Source of the DNA: Paragorgia papillata | Taxonomy: Eukaryota > Cnidaria > Anthozoa > Scleralcyonacea > Coralliidae | NCBI GenBank assembly: GCA_035771165.1 | Contig: JAWNZC010000446.1 | Coordinates: 372,001-436,000, forward strand | Reading direction: 5' to 3' | DNA length: 64,000 nucleotides | Shown: positions 1 to 11,836 of the stretch, one piece after another | Layout: the number at the start of each line of letters is the position of its first letter | Position numbering within the stretch: position 1 is the first letter of the stretch | The notes under the pieces: model-generated | The model's input: only the letters and a program-made list of their open reading frames with translations | What the model was told of the DNA's origin: nothing | The model's database searches: none | Translations under genes and position numbers: made by a program

Positions 1-437
1 TACATTGTGAATGTTGAATGATGGATTTGGGCATATGTTTTTAATTGAGTCTACACGCGTGTTATTTTTTTATCCTATTCATTTGTAATGTTTAAGACAT
101 GAACAGCGGTGTAATGTGTGAAGATTCAAAAACGATCCAATGGTTGTTTTTGCTTTTTCATTAGAATGCGAATTTTATATATTTGGAAAACACAATGGAA
201 ATCTGTTGTTGGTATATACAATATAGTCAAAAACTATATTCGATTGTTGAAGATTGTAGTTCATTACGATCCAACTTTTGTACAATATGACTGCAATATC
301 ACAACATTTGAGAATAGTTTTGGGCGAGTAGACGCGTAAATGAATGAATGCAAATGCAATGCTGCATCTCTTTAGTGCAATTTTATCTGCATTTAGTGTT
401 AGTATTTATAATACTAATTTCATTTCTTAATTTGTAG

Positions 438-745
438 TACCTGCTAAAGGACCAACTATTAGCACAATAATATCTCCTAGAGCTACTGAACTAATAGTTG
501 TTTGGTCGAAGTTGTCACTGGACGACGCGAATGGAGATATAACCAATTATACTGTCTGTTACCAACTTACAAGCAGTGGAAGTGTTTCTTGTGCCAATAG
601 TACAACAGTCAATGGTGCTGATGCTACGACGGTGACTTTAAGTGGTTTACATGAGGCTACAACCTATGACATTGCTGTTAAAGCTGCCACTGCGGTTGGA
701 TTTGGGATCTTGGCACAAAAATGAGTGGGAAAACTGGTGAAGCTA
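438..745 (+). CDS. FN3 exon 1 of receptor gene A (frameshifted)
   Basis: One exon encodes one fibronectin type III domain, starting after a TTTGTAG acceptor and ending at a GTAAGT donor, phase 1 at both ends. The predicted start reads V-PAKGPTIS, with the later motifs TVCYQL and EATTYDIAVKA, which match FN3 strands. FN3 domains are extracellular adhesion or ligand-binding modules. The frame breaks near position 708, where one G is missing from a GGGG run that the copy at 1896-2203 retains; a TGA follows. The tail is in the correct frame again if that G is restored. The exon lies in a unit of about 1.4 kb that is duplicated immediately downstream. The signal peptide and earlier exons of this gene must lie left of the window. 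Confidence 0.8.
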
Positions 746-1138
746 GTAAGTAAATATATACTGATTATTAAATAATTATCAACCTGGTGACAGTTCATTT
801 AGAAGCCACTACTGCTAAAAGACGTGGGAAGTGTGAAATACTTTGAAATGCTGTGGTAAATTTGTTGTGATCTACTACTGGTCATCCATCGTATAGTTAC
901 TGTTTCGATTTGCAGTTGCAAGGCATGTACATGCACTGGATTTCTTGGGGGGGGTTGTCGTTTGCTATAAAATTATTGAAACAGCAATACTGAATTTGAA
1001 AATCTTTTTATGCTTTAAGCAAACTTCTATTTAGTGAGTTTGTGTAAGTAAAACAGCCTTTTGATCTCTACGAACGACGTATTGTCAAGCATATAAATAT
1101 AGGTTTTGACACTTTTTGAGTCTTGTTATTTCATTTGA

Positions 1139-1293
1139 TCTAATCTCGTTCCCAGAGCCAGCAGGAAATGCTTTCTATAGCTGTACATGTAACGAGATTG
1201 CATTAGAAAATGATTAACCCTTTTAGTATCAAGCACCTACTCTAGTATTTTACTCGTCAATAGAGAAACCCTTGATACTGTAAGAGTTAATAC
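1139..1293. repeat. Pair of small foldbacks conserved in the FN3-unit introns
   Basis: Two hairpins lie side by side. One runs from TAATCTCGTT to AACGAGATTG (1141-1202). The other runs from TTAACCCTTTTAGTATCAAG to CTTGATACTGTAAGAGTTAA (1215-1291) and has TTAA at both outer ends. The same block recurs near 2700-2850, 45650-45810, 49500-49650 and 53680-53830, so it predates the FN3-unit duplications. It is probably a small MITE. Confidence 0.6.
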
Positions 1294-1895
1294 ATTTTTT
1301 CATGCACAATCCAAAATTAAAATATATCTGTAAATGTGAATAAATCACATTCTGTTCTATAAGTGTAGTTATATCACTTGCCTCGCCTGTCCTTTTTTTA
1401 ACTGTCTAATTTTTTCAGGGTTTTGCATACATTGTGAATGTTGATTGATGGATTGGGCATATGTTTTTAATTGAGTCTACACGCATGTTATTTTTTTATC
1501 CTTTCATTTGTAATGTTTAAGACATGAACAGCGGTGTTATGTGTAAATTTTATCAAATTTAAAATTCTATAGCGCGAGAAGATTCAAAAACGATCCAATG
1601 GTTGTTTTTGCTTTTTCATTAGAATGCAAATTTTATATATTTGGAAAACACAATGGAAATCTGTTGTTGGTATATACAATATAGTCAAAAACTATATTCG
1701 ATTGTTGAAGATTGTAGTTCATTACGATCCAACTTTTGTACAATATGACTGCAATATCACAACATTTGAGAATAGTTTTGGGCGAGTAGACGCGTAAATG
1801 AATGAATGCAAATGCAATGCTGCATCTCTTTAGTGCAATTTTATCTGCATTTAGTGTTAGTATTTATAATACTAATTTCATTTGTTAATTTGTAG

Positions 1896-2203
1896 CACCT
1901 GCTAAAGGACCAACTATTAGCACAATAATATCTCCTAGAGCTACTGAACTAATAGTTGTTTGGTCGAAGTTGTCACTGGACGACGCGAATGGAGATATAA
2001 CCAATTATACTGTCTGTTACCAACTTACAAGCAGTGGAAGTGTTTCTTGTGCCAATAGTACAACAGTCAATGGTGCTGATGCTACGACGGTAACTTTAAG
2101 TGGTTTACATGAGGCTACAACCTATGACATTGCTGTTAAAGCTGCCACTGCGGTTGGATTTGGGGATCTTGGCACAAAAATGAGTGGAAAACTGGTGAAG
2201 CTA
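1896..2203 (+). CDS. FN3 exon 2 of receptor gene A
   Basis: This is a near-identical copy of the FN3 exon at 438-745, with the same TTTGTAG-like acceptor and GTAAGT donor. The frame is open through almost the whole domain, including the GGGG run broken in the first copy. It slips at the very end: AGTGGAAAACTGG lacks one G compared with the first copy, so the last few residues before the donor are out of frame. The two copies are thus broken at different single-base positions inside runs. That pattern fits sequencing or assembly indels at least as well as gene decay. Role: extracellular FN3 module. Confidence 0.82.
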
Positions 2204-2401
2204 GTAAGTAAATATATACTGATTATTAAATAATTATCAACCTGGTGACAGTTCATTTAGAAGCCACTACTGCTAAAAGACGTGGGAAGTGTGAAATACT
2301 TTGAAATGCTGTGGTAAATTTGTTGTGATCTACTACTGGTCATCCATCGTATAGTAGCTGTTTCGATTTGCAGTTGCAAGGCATGTACATGCACTGATTT
2401 C

Positions 2402-2517
<116 letters not shown>

Positions 2518-3469
2518 GTTGTTTGCTATAAAATTATTGAAACAGCAATACTGAATTTGAAAATCTTTTTATGCTTTAAGCAAACTTCTATTTAGTGAGT
2601 TTGTGTAAGGAAAACAGCCTTTTGATCTCTACGAAGGACTATTGTCAAGCATATAAATATAGGTTTTGACACTTTTTGAGTCTTGTTATTTCATTTGATC
2701 TAATCTCGTTCCCAGAGCCAGCAGGAAATGCTTTCTATAGCTGTACATGTAACGAGATTGCATTAGAAAATGATTAACCCTTTTAGTATCAAGCACCTAC
2801 TCTAGTATTTTACTCGTCAATAGAGAAACCCTTGATACTGTAAGAGTTAATACATTTTTTCATGCACAATCCAAAATTAAAATATATCTGTAAATGTGAA
2901 TAAATCACATTCTGTTCTTATAAGTGTAGTGTATCACTTGCCTCGCCTGTCCTTTTTTTAACTGTCTAATTTTTTCAGAATTTTGCATACATTGTGAATG
3001 TTGAATGATGGATTGGGCATATGTTTTTAATTGAGTCTACATGCATGTTATTTTTTTTATCCGTTCATTTGTAATGTTTAAGACATGAACAGCGGTGTAA
3101 TGTGTACATTTTATCAAGTTTAAAATTCTATAGCGCGAGAAGATCCAAAAACGATCCAATGTTTGTTTTTGCTTTCTCATTTAATTATTATTATTTTTTA
3201 TGCGAATTTTATATATTCGGAAAACACAATGGGAATCTGTTGTTGGTATAGTCAAAAACTATATTCGATTGTTGAAGATTGTGGACGATCCAACTTTTTT
3301 ACTATGACTTAAATATCACAACGTTTTGAGAATAGTTATGGGCGAGTAGGCGCGTAAATTGAATGCCAATTGCATCCATCAGGGCATCTCTTTTGTGCAG
3401 TTTTATCTGCATTTAGACTTTAGTGCCAGTGTTTTTAATACTATTTTTCATTTGTTAATTTGTATATAG

Positions 3470-3784
3470 TACCTGCTAAAGGACCAAACTATTAGCACAA
3501 TAATATCTCCGAAAGCTACTGAACTAACAGTTGTTTGGTCAAAGTTGTCAGCGGACGACGCGAATGGAAATATAACGAGATATACTGTCTGTTACCAACT
3601 TACAAGCAGAAGAAGTAGTGTCTCTTGTACCAATAGTAATAACAGATCATTGGTATTGACACTACGACGGTGACTTTAAGCGGTTTAAATGAAGCTACAA
3701 CCTATGATGTTGCAGTTAAGGCTACTAACGGAGCAGGAACTGGAGTTCTTAGCACGAAAAAGAGTTGTTCCACTCTTGAAGATA
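3470..3784 (+). CDS. FN3 exon 3 of receptor gene A (degenerate)
   Basis: An FN3 exon lies between a TATATAG acceptor and a GTAAGT donor. Homology to the other FN3 exons is clear (SADDANGN, YTVCYQL, GLNEATTYDVAVKATN). An extra A in GGACCAAACT breaks the frame at the start, and the middle has a several-base rearrangement in the stretch normally encoding a TVNGADTT-like loop. This copy is more damaged than exons 1 and 2, and may be a dead exon or skipped. The end reads STLED before the donor, like the gene B exons at 46689 and 50862. Confidence 0.7.
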
Positions 3785-3829
3785 GTAAGTAAATTTTAAT
3801 TAAATTATTTATTTATTTATTAACTTCCT

Positions 3830-3966
3830 CAACGGCAAATATACAGCAGACCAGCTAGATTAACATGCATATAGTATATAGTCTATATAGACTATGTATA
3901 GACATTATTAAAAATAATGAATATACTATATGATAATTTAGCTGGTCTACTGTATTTAATTTGGCG
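3830..3966. repeat. Palindromic hairpin after FN3 exon 3
   Basis: An inverted repeat has arms containing CAGACCAGCTAGATTA and TAATTTAGCTGGTCTACTG around an AT-rich loop. Better preserved copies at 47043-47146 and 51217-51320 also lie just downstream of an FN3 exon. It is probably a small foldback element carried along by unit duplication. Confidence 0.6.
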
Positions 3967-4636
3967 TTGCTCGGGGAAGCCCACTGGATTTGTTGGAGGA
4001 AGGGGGGGAGGGGGGGAGGGGGGGAGTGTGTGTCGTTTGCTAAATTATTGAGACATCAATTTGATAATTTTTAACGTTTTTAATTTTTTTTTCAGACTTT
4101 ATCTTTCATAAAATCCTTCGTGCATTTTTCTAAGATTAAAATATATTTATGAATATCAATAAATTGGCATTCTGTTTTTAAGTGTAGTTATATAATTTTG
4201 TCCACTTGCCTTGTTTGTCTTTTTCTTATCTTTTTTTTCTTAAATCTTTCTAATTTTTGGTAGAATTTTGTGTACATTGCGTACATTGTTTGATAGATCG
4301 GACATATTTTTTAATTTACACCTAACATATAAAATACATATAAAATCAACACCTGACATCTTTGCTGTGATCCGTGGTCTGAACTGTGTTTTATGGCGGC
4401 TGCCTGGTCCCTGGAGCGGCTTTCATATTCCTCGACACGGCCACGTTGATCTGCGTCCCTTCGCAATTCAGCCGCTGGCTGCAAGTAAGGATAATTAGCC
4501 CCCCACTCCTTTATCCCCTTTACCTTTTAAGTTGACGCATGTACTTTATCCAATATCAAAGTTTAAAAAATTCTAACGCAACAACTTTCCAAAAACGACC
4601 TAATAATGGTTGTTTTTGCTTGCGAATTCCCATTTA

Positions 4637-4792
4637 GTTACTAATAGACACTTCCCGAATTCGCTTCAATGTCCACGAAACAATGGCAATGAAATCGTGA
4701 TGCATTTACTGTTATCTTTCATACCGTGCAGCCTCGATTTCAAGCCGTTGTTCGTGCTTACTGAAGCAAATTCGGGAAGTATCTATTAGGGG
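4637..4792. repeat. Foldback element
   Basis: TAATAGACACTTCCCGAATT at the left is matched by the inverted AATTCGGGAAGTATCTATTA at the right. Related copies occur near 47600-47765 and 51775-51940. No coding capacity is recognised. Confidence 0.5.
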
Positions 4793-5851
4793 CTGATTAC
4801 ATTGACCGAGCTAGCCCGGTTAACGTGGCTCACGCGATTGATTAGGATCGTACTGTGGTTTTAAAGCGCATAGGCCGTTGTTGGTGTTGTTGGTGTCAAA
4901 CACACTTTTCCCCGCGTTGGGAGCGCTGTTTGTGTGGCGTTCGCCTCTCCATAGATCCGCCACTGTGCCGTACTATATATACAGAGCTGGTTGACTACAA
5001 ATCAAGGACATCGGAAGATATTTATAAGTGTGTTGGCAGGAATAAGTTTGTACATGACGAGGCCATGCTCTCCCAGAAACGTTCTTGAAGTTTGCACCCC
5101 CATGGGAAAGCCTATTTTTAGCTATTTCCGTGCTGAAAACCTGCTATAATGATGTAAGTTGTGGAATTTTGCTAAATTCTAACTATAATTTATACAAACA
5201 CGCAGTTTTTAATTGTGTGGACTCGCAATTACTTGTATTGCATCATAGCCGGTCACTTCACAGCAATATTTTGTCAGGATAAAACCTGTATATCGCCATA
5301 ATAGTTTCGAACGTTTTTTCGGGCAGTTGCCGCGCACTGCCTACAGCCAACAAATATGTTGTAATTCGCTACGATTTTAGATACATAACATTAAAAAGAT
5401 GTAGTCAAACTAAAATAACGGCTACTTAGTGCCAAGAAATGTAATTATCTACTGACTACAGCTACAGCTATAACAATTTTGAAAAGGTAGAAAACTATGT
5501 CACGTCTGGAAATTGAAGTATCCTAAAAAGAATTCCACGGGGGGGAAGCAGGAGATTATACAGGCAGTCCGTATAAAGCGTCTGACAAAAAACTAATCTG
5601 GTGATAAAACCAACTCTGTTTTTACTACTGCATGATAACCATGATTACTGACTTCAGTGACTTTATGACTCGTAAGAAAAGCGATTGTGGTACAATTCTC
5701 CCGATAAGTGTTGACTACTTTGATGTTGATAAAACGCAGTTCGCTATAGCTACAACTTTTCTTTAGAGTAGAGCCAAAAACTATTCGCTTGTTAAAAATA
5801 GTAGCCGCTTGTATTCTTAATAATTATTGTCTTTTGTTTGTTCATTTGTAG

Positions 5852-6166
5852 TACCTGCTAAAGGACCAACTATTAGTACAATAACGTCTCAGAAATCTAC
5901 TGAACTAACATTGGTTTGGTCAAAGTTGTCAGCAGACGATGCAAATGGAAATATAATCAGTTATACTGTCTGTTACCAAGTTGCAAGCAGTAGAGATGAT
6001 GTCTCCCTGTACCAATGGTGAAACATGTCATTGGTGTTGACAATACGACAGTGACTTGACGTGGTTTTAAATGGGGCTACAACTTATGACGTTGCTGTTA
6101 AAGCTACCAATGGGGCAGGAACTGGAGTTCTTGGCAGGAAAGAAAGTGGAAAAACTGGGGAAGCTG
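5852..6166 (+). CDS. FN3 exon 4 of receptor gene A (degenerate)
   Basis: An FN3 exon follows a CATTTGTAG acceptor and ends at GTGAGT. The first two thirds reads as an FN3 module (PAKGPTIST, TELTLVWSKLSADDANGN, ISYTVCYQV), then the frame is lost around 6005-6075 through small changes, and VAV/LKATNGAGTGVLG-like sequence resumes in another frame. The flanking intron resembles that of the gene B exon at 58311, so these two are sister units. It may be a pseudo-exon. Confidence 0.7.
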
Positions 6167-7248
6167 GTGAGTAAATTAATGTTATTATTAAATTGTTATC
6201 AAGTTTGTGATAATTGTGTTATCAAACATTGTGATGTCACAACGCTCAATGAGTTATTGGAAATATAGGTCCAATACCTATATATAGGTCGAAGCGGACA
6301 TTTGTCTTGCCTACAATCTTGGACAATAATGTTGTAACACCCCCGCCCACCCAAATCAATGTTGTAACGTCCTTTCCTCCCAAAATCAATGTTGACGAAA
6401 AGTTTAAAATAACATAATTGAGTCGGGGGGTGGGGGTTCACTGTTACAACTACTTTTGTCCAAGATTGTCTAAGACCCAATTTCACTAATTTTCATCACA
6501 TAACTATTTCTTGTAATACGCCAGTGATGAACCAAGAAAGTAATATTTTCTGGTAACTTTTTTACATTTTTTTTCGTGAAAAGTGCTGAAATGCGAAACA
6601 TTCCAATACTCGGCCTATCACATCGTTCCAGGCTCCTTTGCGGGAGTATACCATCTCCGAGAGTCCTACGGCTGCATTTCCAGTAAAATGCACAGCATTT
6701 CCGTCCGGAATTTTAATAGAGGAAGATCCTAATCATTTGGGGACAAGGAAATAACACTTTCTTAATAGTTAACGGATAAAGTTGGCTTCGAAATGGGGCG
6801 TTTCATATTCTTCCCTTAAACACTGCAATAGATGGTCACCTTCCTCACTAGACGATTGATATTGAGAGAAAATCTCCAATATATCGACGAAAATTATCTC
6901 TACGACTACGGCGATGGAAGTTCTTTTCAATATATTGAGAATAAATAGCTTGAAAAAGTACAAAACACTTGTCATGCTGTTAACCGTTAACATGCATAAT
7001 TTAGTATGGATGTTCCAGGGCCGAGAAGGCTCAGTGTCCACAATTTTAAATCAAAACAAGACGCCTGGTCAGGCGTTCACTCAGGCTACTGCAAACTCGC
7101 ACTGCAATCACATCGCATGCAGTGCTAAGATCTATAAAAGTCTAAACGTCATTGGTCACAGAAAATAGTCCAAACATAATCTAATTCTCCAATAGAAAAA
7201 CACAATTCGCAAGACACAAAACACGATTGCCTGTATTTAAACGACTTA
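6167..7248. other. Intron sequence without a recognised gene
   Basis: I see no coding exon here. One dispersed motif, AAGACGCCTGGTCAGGCG, lies at about 7060 and recurs near 17000 and 39630. Open frames on both strands show no recognisable domain. Confidence 0.5.
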
Positions 7249-7862
7249 AGGTGGCTCCATACAGTTTCTTGAAAAATGGAAAACACAAGTTTGAGAGTCC
7301 CAAAACACGTGCAATAAACAATTCGGGAAAATAATAAAACTAAATGTTAATGTGGTAGTTAAACATTCTGACAATCAAAAAACTGTTACCAAATAAATAG
7401 CAACAGTTGTTTCTATGGCAACAATGACGTTTCAAAATGGCTGCCAATTACCCTTCAAACTAATTTAATTCGAAACAAACTTTGGTAACCCCCAATTTGT
7501 TTTTCATTAAAACTTTTCTTGAAGTATGAGTAATCAATAGGCCGATTTTAAAAAAATTCTGCAGAACGAATTTTTTTTCCCCGGAAAAATCATGTTTGTT
7601 AATTTTTAAAAAAAATTGGATCTACAGATTTTTTTTTAAATCGGCCTATTGATTACTCCGCATACTTCAAGAAAAGTTTGAATGAAAAAAAAATTGGAGG
7701 TGACCAAAGTTTTTTTTCGAATTAAATTAGTTTTTGATTGTCAGAATGTTTAACTATGCCATAACATTTAGTTTTTGTTCTTTTTCCGAATTGTTTATGC
7801 ACGTGTTTTTGGACTCTCAAACTTGTATTTTCCATTTTTCTAGAAACTGTATGGAGCCACCT
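7249..7862. mobile_element. Long foldback (MITE-like) element
   Basis: The element starts AGGTGGCTCCATACAGTTTC and ends with the inverted GAAACTGTATGGAGCCACCT. The inverted match continues inward through most of the element, including paired ATTGTCAGAATGTTTAACTA segments and a second pair around GTAATCAATAGGCCGAT, leaving a short central loop near 7560-7620. No transposase is encoded. A long RNA hairpin would form if it were transcribed with the gene A intron. Confidence 0.7.
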
Positions 7863-7961
7863 CAACGTATTTCCACACAGCGTTCATATGTCGAGACCCT
7901 TCGGGTGTTGTGTAAATATCAACACAGCATGACCATGTTTAGTCAGCGATTGTAATGCGTA

Positions 7962-7968
7962 TATAAGA
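7962..7968 (+). promoter_or_regulatory. Possible TATA box
   Basis: TATATAAG lies about 45 bases upstream of the ATG of a 49-codon open frame (8007-8156). The spacing is plausible for a core promoter, perhaps that of an old mobile element. It rests on sequence pattern alone. Confidence 0.3.
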
Positions 7969-8006
7969 TCAAGATACCTGCCCAGCGACATTACTGAACA
8001 ATAACT

Positions 8007-8156
8007 ATGTCTGTGAACACACTGAACACGTCCAAGAAAGAAACACTTGACTACAAACAACTCGATCAGGATTCCAGAAAAGCGAAGAAAGAAAGCATGA
8101 AGATTAGCATTTTAGCACGCATCATCAGCCGCGCAAGGCCTGATGAGATGACGTAA
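8007..8156 (+). CDS. Short open frame of unknown function
   Basis: A 49-residue frame starts MSVNTLNTSKKETLDYKQLD, is lysine- and arginine-rich and ends ISRARPDEMT. I do not recognise the family. It follows a candidate TATA box and lies between two repeats, so it may be the start of a broken transposon gene or a chance frame. Confidence 0.25.
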   Translation: MSVNTLNTSKKETLDYKQLDQDSRKAKKESMKISILARIISRARPDEMT

Positions 8157-8194
8157 TGATTGCCATTTCGAAACATGGATAAAATAATGGGAAT

Positions 8195-9100
8195 AAGGGA
8201 ATAATGAAAGAACCACAGGTTCTTATCTTCGGGTTATGTATATATGTCCTAATATGGAAAATATAAATAACCTATTACGGAACCTTGTCCCCAGGGCCAT
8301 TTGTGGAGGCTGGGCCAAGATGGCAGCCAAAACAAAATGGCGGGAACAAATGGCCCTGGCACAGGATGAGCTATCACCACATCTGATTGGTCGAGATAAC
8401 ATTGGATGTTTGGTGGAAACAAGGCAGGCACGCAGGATAACTCGCAGGCATTTGTTTATAGGCCTCAAATTATTAATAAGGGATGGCAGCAATTGCCGTC
8501 AGTTAGAAAACAACTTCAAAATTAATGAAAATGTGAGAGAAGCTGGCGAAACACCCCTAAAAATGTAGGATAAATATGTAATGATGGGTCGTGTCGTCTC
8601 TGTGCCCTGCCAAACAACGAAGTCCATGGGACGACCAATAATAGTGTCTTCTAAACTGATATGGCGAACGAAAGACTTGGTGAACGAAGTCAAAAAGTAT
8701 TTTGGCTGCGAAAGGAAAGTACACGACTGGGAATAATTTACGTGTTTGGTCATTGAGAAGCAGGTTTTCTTTAAGCAAGCACAAGAATTCTATTTATTTT
8801 GATAATTCGACAACATATTTGGAAATCAAATGGAATGTTTTGATTGTTTTCAGTTTGTGTCACTCAAGCTGAACTAAATAATCAGAAAAGATTGAGCCTG
8901 ACCATGCAGGCGCGATAAACTTAGTGAAAACTGGGTCCGAGTAAAAATGCTCCATTATATGGTAGTAACGCCAATAATGAGAATGGGAACGAATTGGTAA
9001 TTGACAATGTGATTGGTTACTTCTAGCCAATCAGAAAACTTGTTCATATTAGGTAGGTCTTCACCGAGGGCAGAGGGCAGTAAAGACTGAAATAATTAAA
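8195..9100 (+). repeat. Dispersed repeat, copy with empty transposon site
   Basis: This block of about 0.9 kb is nearly repeated at 60050-62095 (GGGTTATGTATATATGTCC, then GCTGGGCCAAGATGGCAGC, then AAAACTGGGTCCGAGTAAA). The second copy is split by a 1.1-kb hAT-type element after GCCTGACC; here the site (8897) is unoccupied. No protein is recognised; the frame at 8236-8568 is not convincing. Confidence 0.75.
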
Positions 9101-9182
9101 TCAGTAACTAGAAATACATGAATGCAACAACCCCTCGCCCGCTTTTATTAAATGCTTTTTTGAAACACCCCCACCCCACCCA

Positions 9183-9656
9183 CCCTGATTAAATTAAGCA
9201 CTCCTGATATACAGCCAATATAAAAACAAACAGGTATAAAAACAAATGATAATCCTCAAGATAATTGTATAATTTATGGATAAGATGACTAAACTGATTT
9301 AACATATCAAAGCAAAACTTAGATTTCATTATTAAATTCTGGTTGTACAAAATATGTTTTTAGGAGGTTTCAAAAGGATTATTTTTAGCAAGCCTAAATG
9401 GCTTCCCTGATTAAAATATGCACACCTGATATACAGCCAATTTATAAAAACAAACAGATATAAAAACAAATAATAATCCTCAAGATAATTCTATAATTTT
9501 ATGGATAAGATGCCTTTACTGATTTAACATTTCAATGCAAAACTTATCGTCATCGAGTTCACTGCTTACATTTCATTATTAAATTCTGGTTTTACAAAAT
9601 ATGTTTTTAGGAGGTTTCAAAAGGGATTATTTTTAACAAGCTTTAAAGGGCTTCCC
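9183..9656 (+). repeat. Two-copy tandem repeat of about 230-245 bp
   Basis: The segment TGATATACAGCCAAT ... CAAAATATGTTTTTAGGAGG ... GGCTTCCC occurs at 9183-9408 and again at 9409-9656, with scattered differences and one insertion in the second copy. Confidence 0.75.
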
Positions 9657-10125
9657 TATGCATTCTTGTTTTGCAAAGGCAGAATTAAAAGTCAACAGCT
9701 CAAAAATTACATTTGTAATAGAGTCCGACACAAAAACAATTTGGTAGAATCGGAATCTAGAAAGATGTATTATACCGACAACGTTTCAGTCGAAAATTTG
9801 GAAATACAGTAAAAAAAATCGCCAAAGCCTTTGTTTGCCTTATGAGGCAACTCAATTACTTTAATATTTCTGTTTTGTTTTATTTTGTCTTATTTATATG
9901 CTAAATTTCTCCTTATATTATACTTCACAATTAAGTTGTCAAATCAGAGGGTTAGATTTGTGCCACGTGACAATGGTATTTTTTATTAATATCGAAATTC
10001 CCGCTAGCTATATATAGCGTAAGTCACCAGGGTATTCGAAACTCGAATACCTTCGCTCGCCTACGTAAATCTTTTCGTCTAGGTTAATTTTTTGTAGACT
10101 ACAAAATTTAGCTTAAAAGGAATTT
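9657..10125. other. Intron sequence, nothing recognised
   Basis: AT-rich sequence without a convincing frame, repeat or signal on either strand. Confidence 0.4.
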
Positions 10126-10129
10126 TTAA

Positions 10130-10353
10130 GCCCTAATCAAACGACAACGCAAGTCATCGCACGTTGGCAGTCACGAATTTCTGTGGCGGTCGTTCGAACT
10201 CCCCAAATTAACAAAATAAAGGTTTCATGAGTGTTTTAAACAAGTTTTAACTTTGTCACGGTACATGATATTTTCGAGAAACTATTCAGAGCGGCTGGCT
10301 GAGATAGCGTGACTGCCAACTTGGGATGACTTGTGTTCGCGTTTGATTACAGC
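10130..10353. mobile_element. TTAA-flanked MITE, about 224 bp
   Basis: The ends are inverted: GCCCTAATCAAACG at the left against CGTTTGATTACAGC at the right, followed inward by a matched GTTGGCAGTCACG pair. TTAA lies directly outside each end (10126-10129 and 10354-10357). The right TTAA is also the left target site of the next element. Confidence 0.7.
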
Positions 10354-10774
10354 TTAAGGGAAGGGTCTACCCAAACAGTGACGGAAAATTGAATTTTTTT
10401 TTTTTGGGGGGGGGGGCTAAAACACAAGTTTAGACCTTCATTTAACCACTGCCAAAAAATTGGGGGGTATTTCTCACGGATTTTGTGTTTTTTTACAAGG
10501 TTTTATGAATGTGTATTTAAAATCTGCATGCGTTACTATGGCAACTGACATGGTATTTTTTTAAATTTTCATTGTTTTTTTGGTGTAATATGTAATGTAT
10601 TGCTAAAATTATTGGAGAGAATAGTCAAGAAGGTTAAGCAAACTCTCTGTTCAGCGGCTTTTACTTCAAAACAATGCATTTCTAGCGCATTGTGGTCTCT
10701 TGAAAAGCGAGCTCACCCAACAGCAAGTTGAAATCTTTTTCTGGTGATGTTATAAAAGCGTTCTAGTTAGTCAA

Positions 10775-11143
10775 ATGGTTGGTAAAAGAAAGAGAAGTGT
10801 TTATCGTAAGTCAAGAAAAAGACTTGGCTTTGTTGGTCTGCAAAAGCAAGCGTCTGAGGACAATCAATCGTCCTTGAGTGATCACGAAGATGTTGATAGT
10901 GATAATTCTGATTCACAGATATCTGACTTGGGTGACGCGCTTGCCGATAAAGGTGCAACTACACCTCAATCAGAACAAACTCCGACACCCATTAGTGCAT
11001 CAAGAAGGAAATTAAGTCAGCATAGCTGCCTTGGTACCCCAAAAGATGCTGTAGAAGAAGGAATTGACGACCAAATCTCTGCATACAGACTTGTTGACAT
11101 TCAACAGCTGTCATCTGCTGTCTTTGATATTCTGATTTCATAA
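10775..11143 (+). pseudogene. N-terminal part of Mutator-like transposase
   Basis: The frame of 122 codons starts MVGKRKRSVYRKSRKRLG, a basic segment typical of the start of a group of invertebrate transposase proteins with a Mutator-like domain. An acidic serine-rich linker follows (SDHEDVDSDNSDSQ), then SASRRKLSQ and ISAYRLVDIQQLSSAV, which resembles the GYRLIDL-type motif before the catalytic domain in those proteins. It stops at TAA right after this motif. The catalytic core that should follow is absent, so it cannot act as a transposase. Assignment is from remembered family motifs and needs a profile search. Confidence 0.55.
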
Positions 11144-11392
11144 ATGTTTTTTCATGATTTCATGATTTTGTTTCTAACTTGTAAAATACTTCTGGTAAAA
11201 TTTGAAACAATCTCTTAGTTGTAGAATGCAGTTTTATTACAAATTTCTGCTTGCCCAGTGGACCAATAAATACCACTACATATCTGTCATCAACAACAGC
11301 AACACAGATTTTGCCCGAGAGGTGAAACATCATGGTGCAAGTGGCAACAGTATAAGGCAAGTGGAACATCAACCTATAAGGGAGGTGAATGC

Positions 11393-11836
11393 TTGCCTCC
11401 TGCTTTTTTAGCAGTCTTGAAGCCTGTGTATATGACTTTAAGCACGGCTTTAAGTGATGACAATTTACTAAAAAGATGTGTACTTGGTGCCACACAAAAC
11501 GCGAATGAATGTATCAATGGTGTCGTCTGGTCTCGATGTCACAAGCAGAAGCATCATGGATCTAAATCTGTTCGTTGCGCTGTTGCCTCTTCTGTTTTAC
11601 AGTTCCACTGTGGAGCTGCCAGTAGACTGGGTATAATGAAAAAGCTGTTAATTCCAGGTGGGGAATATACAAGCAAAAGTTCAGCTTCAAAGGATAGAAA
11701 ACGCGTGAGCACCGCTGATGTGAGAGCAACCGAAAAAGAGAAAAAGCGACGCCAAGGGGAGAAAATGATTCGTGTAAGAAGGGAAGAAGCCTTAAGAGAG
11801 GCAGAAGGTACCACATATGAAGCTGGTGCCTTTTAA
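11393..11836 (+). pseudogene. C-terminal part of Mutator-like transposase
   Basis: The frame contains LPPAFLAVLKPVYMTLS, then DDNLLKRCVLGATQNANECI, VVWSRCHKQKHHG and VASSVLQFHCGA, the conserved C-terminal block of the same transposase type. A highly charged KDRKRVSTADVR...EKEKKRRQGEK tail and a GTTYEAGAF end follow. About 250 bases separate it from the N-terminal fragment, where roughly a kilobase of catalytic domain would be expected, so an internal deletion produced this copy. The first methionine is not a real start. Confidence 0.6.

Noticed and set aside
8138..8190. CTGATGA followed later by CGAAAC as a hammerhead
   Set aside because: No stem II can be formed between the two core parts.
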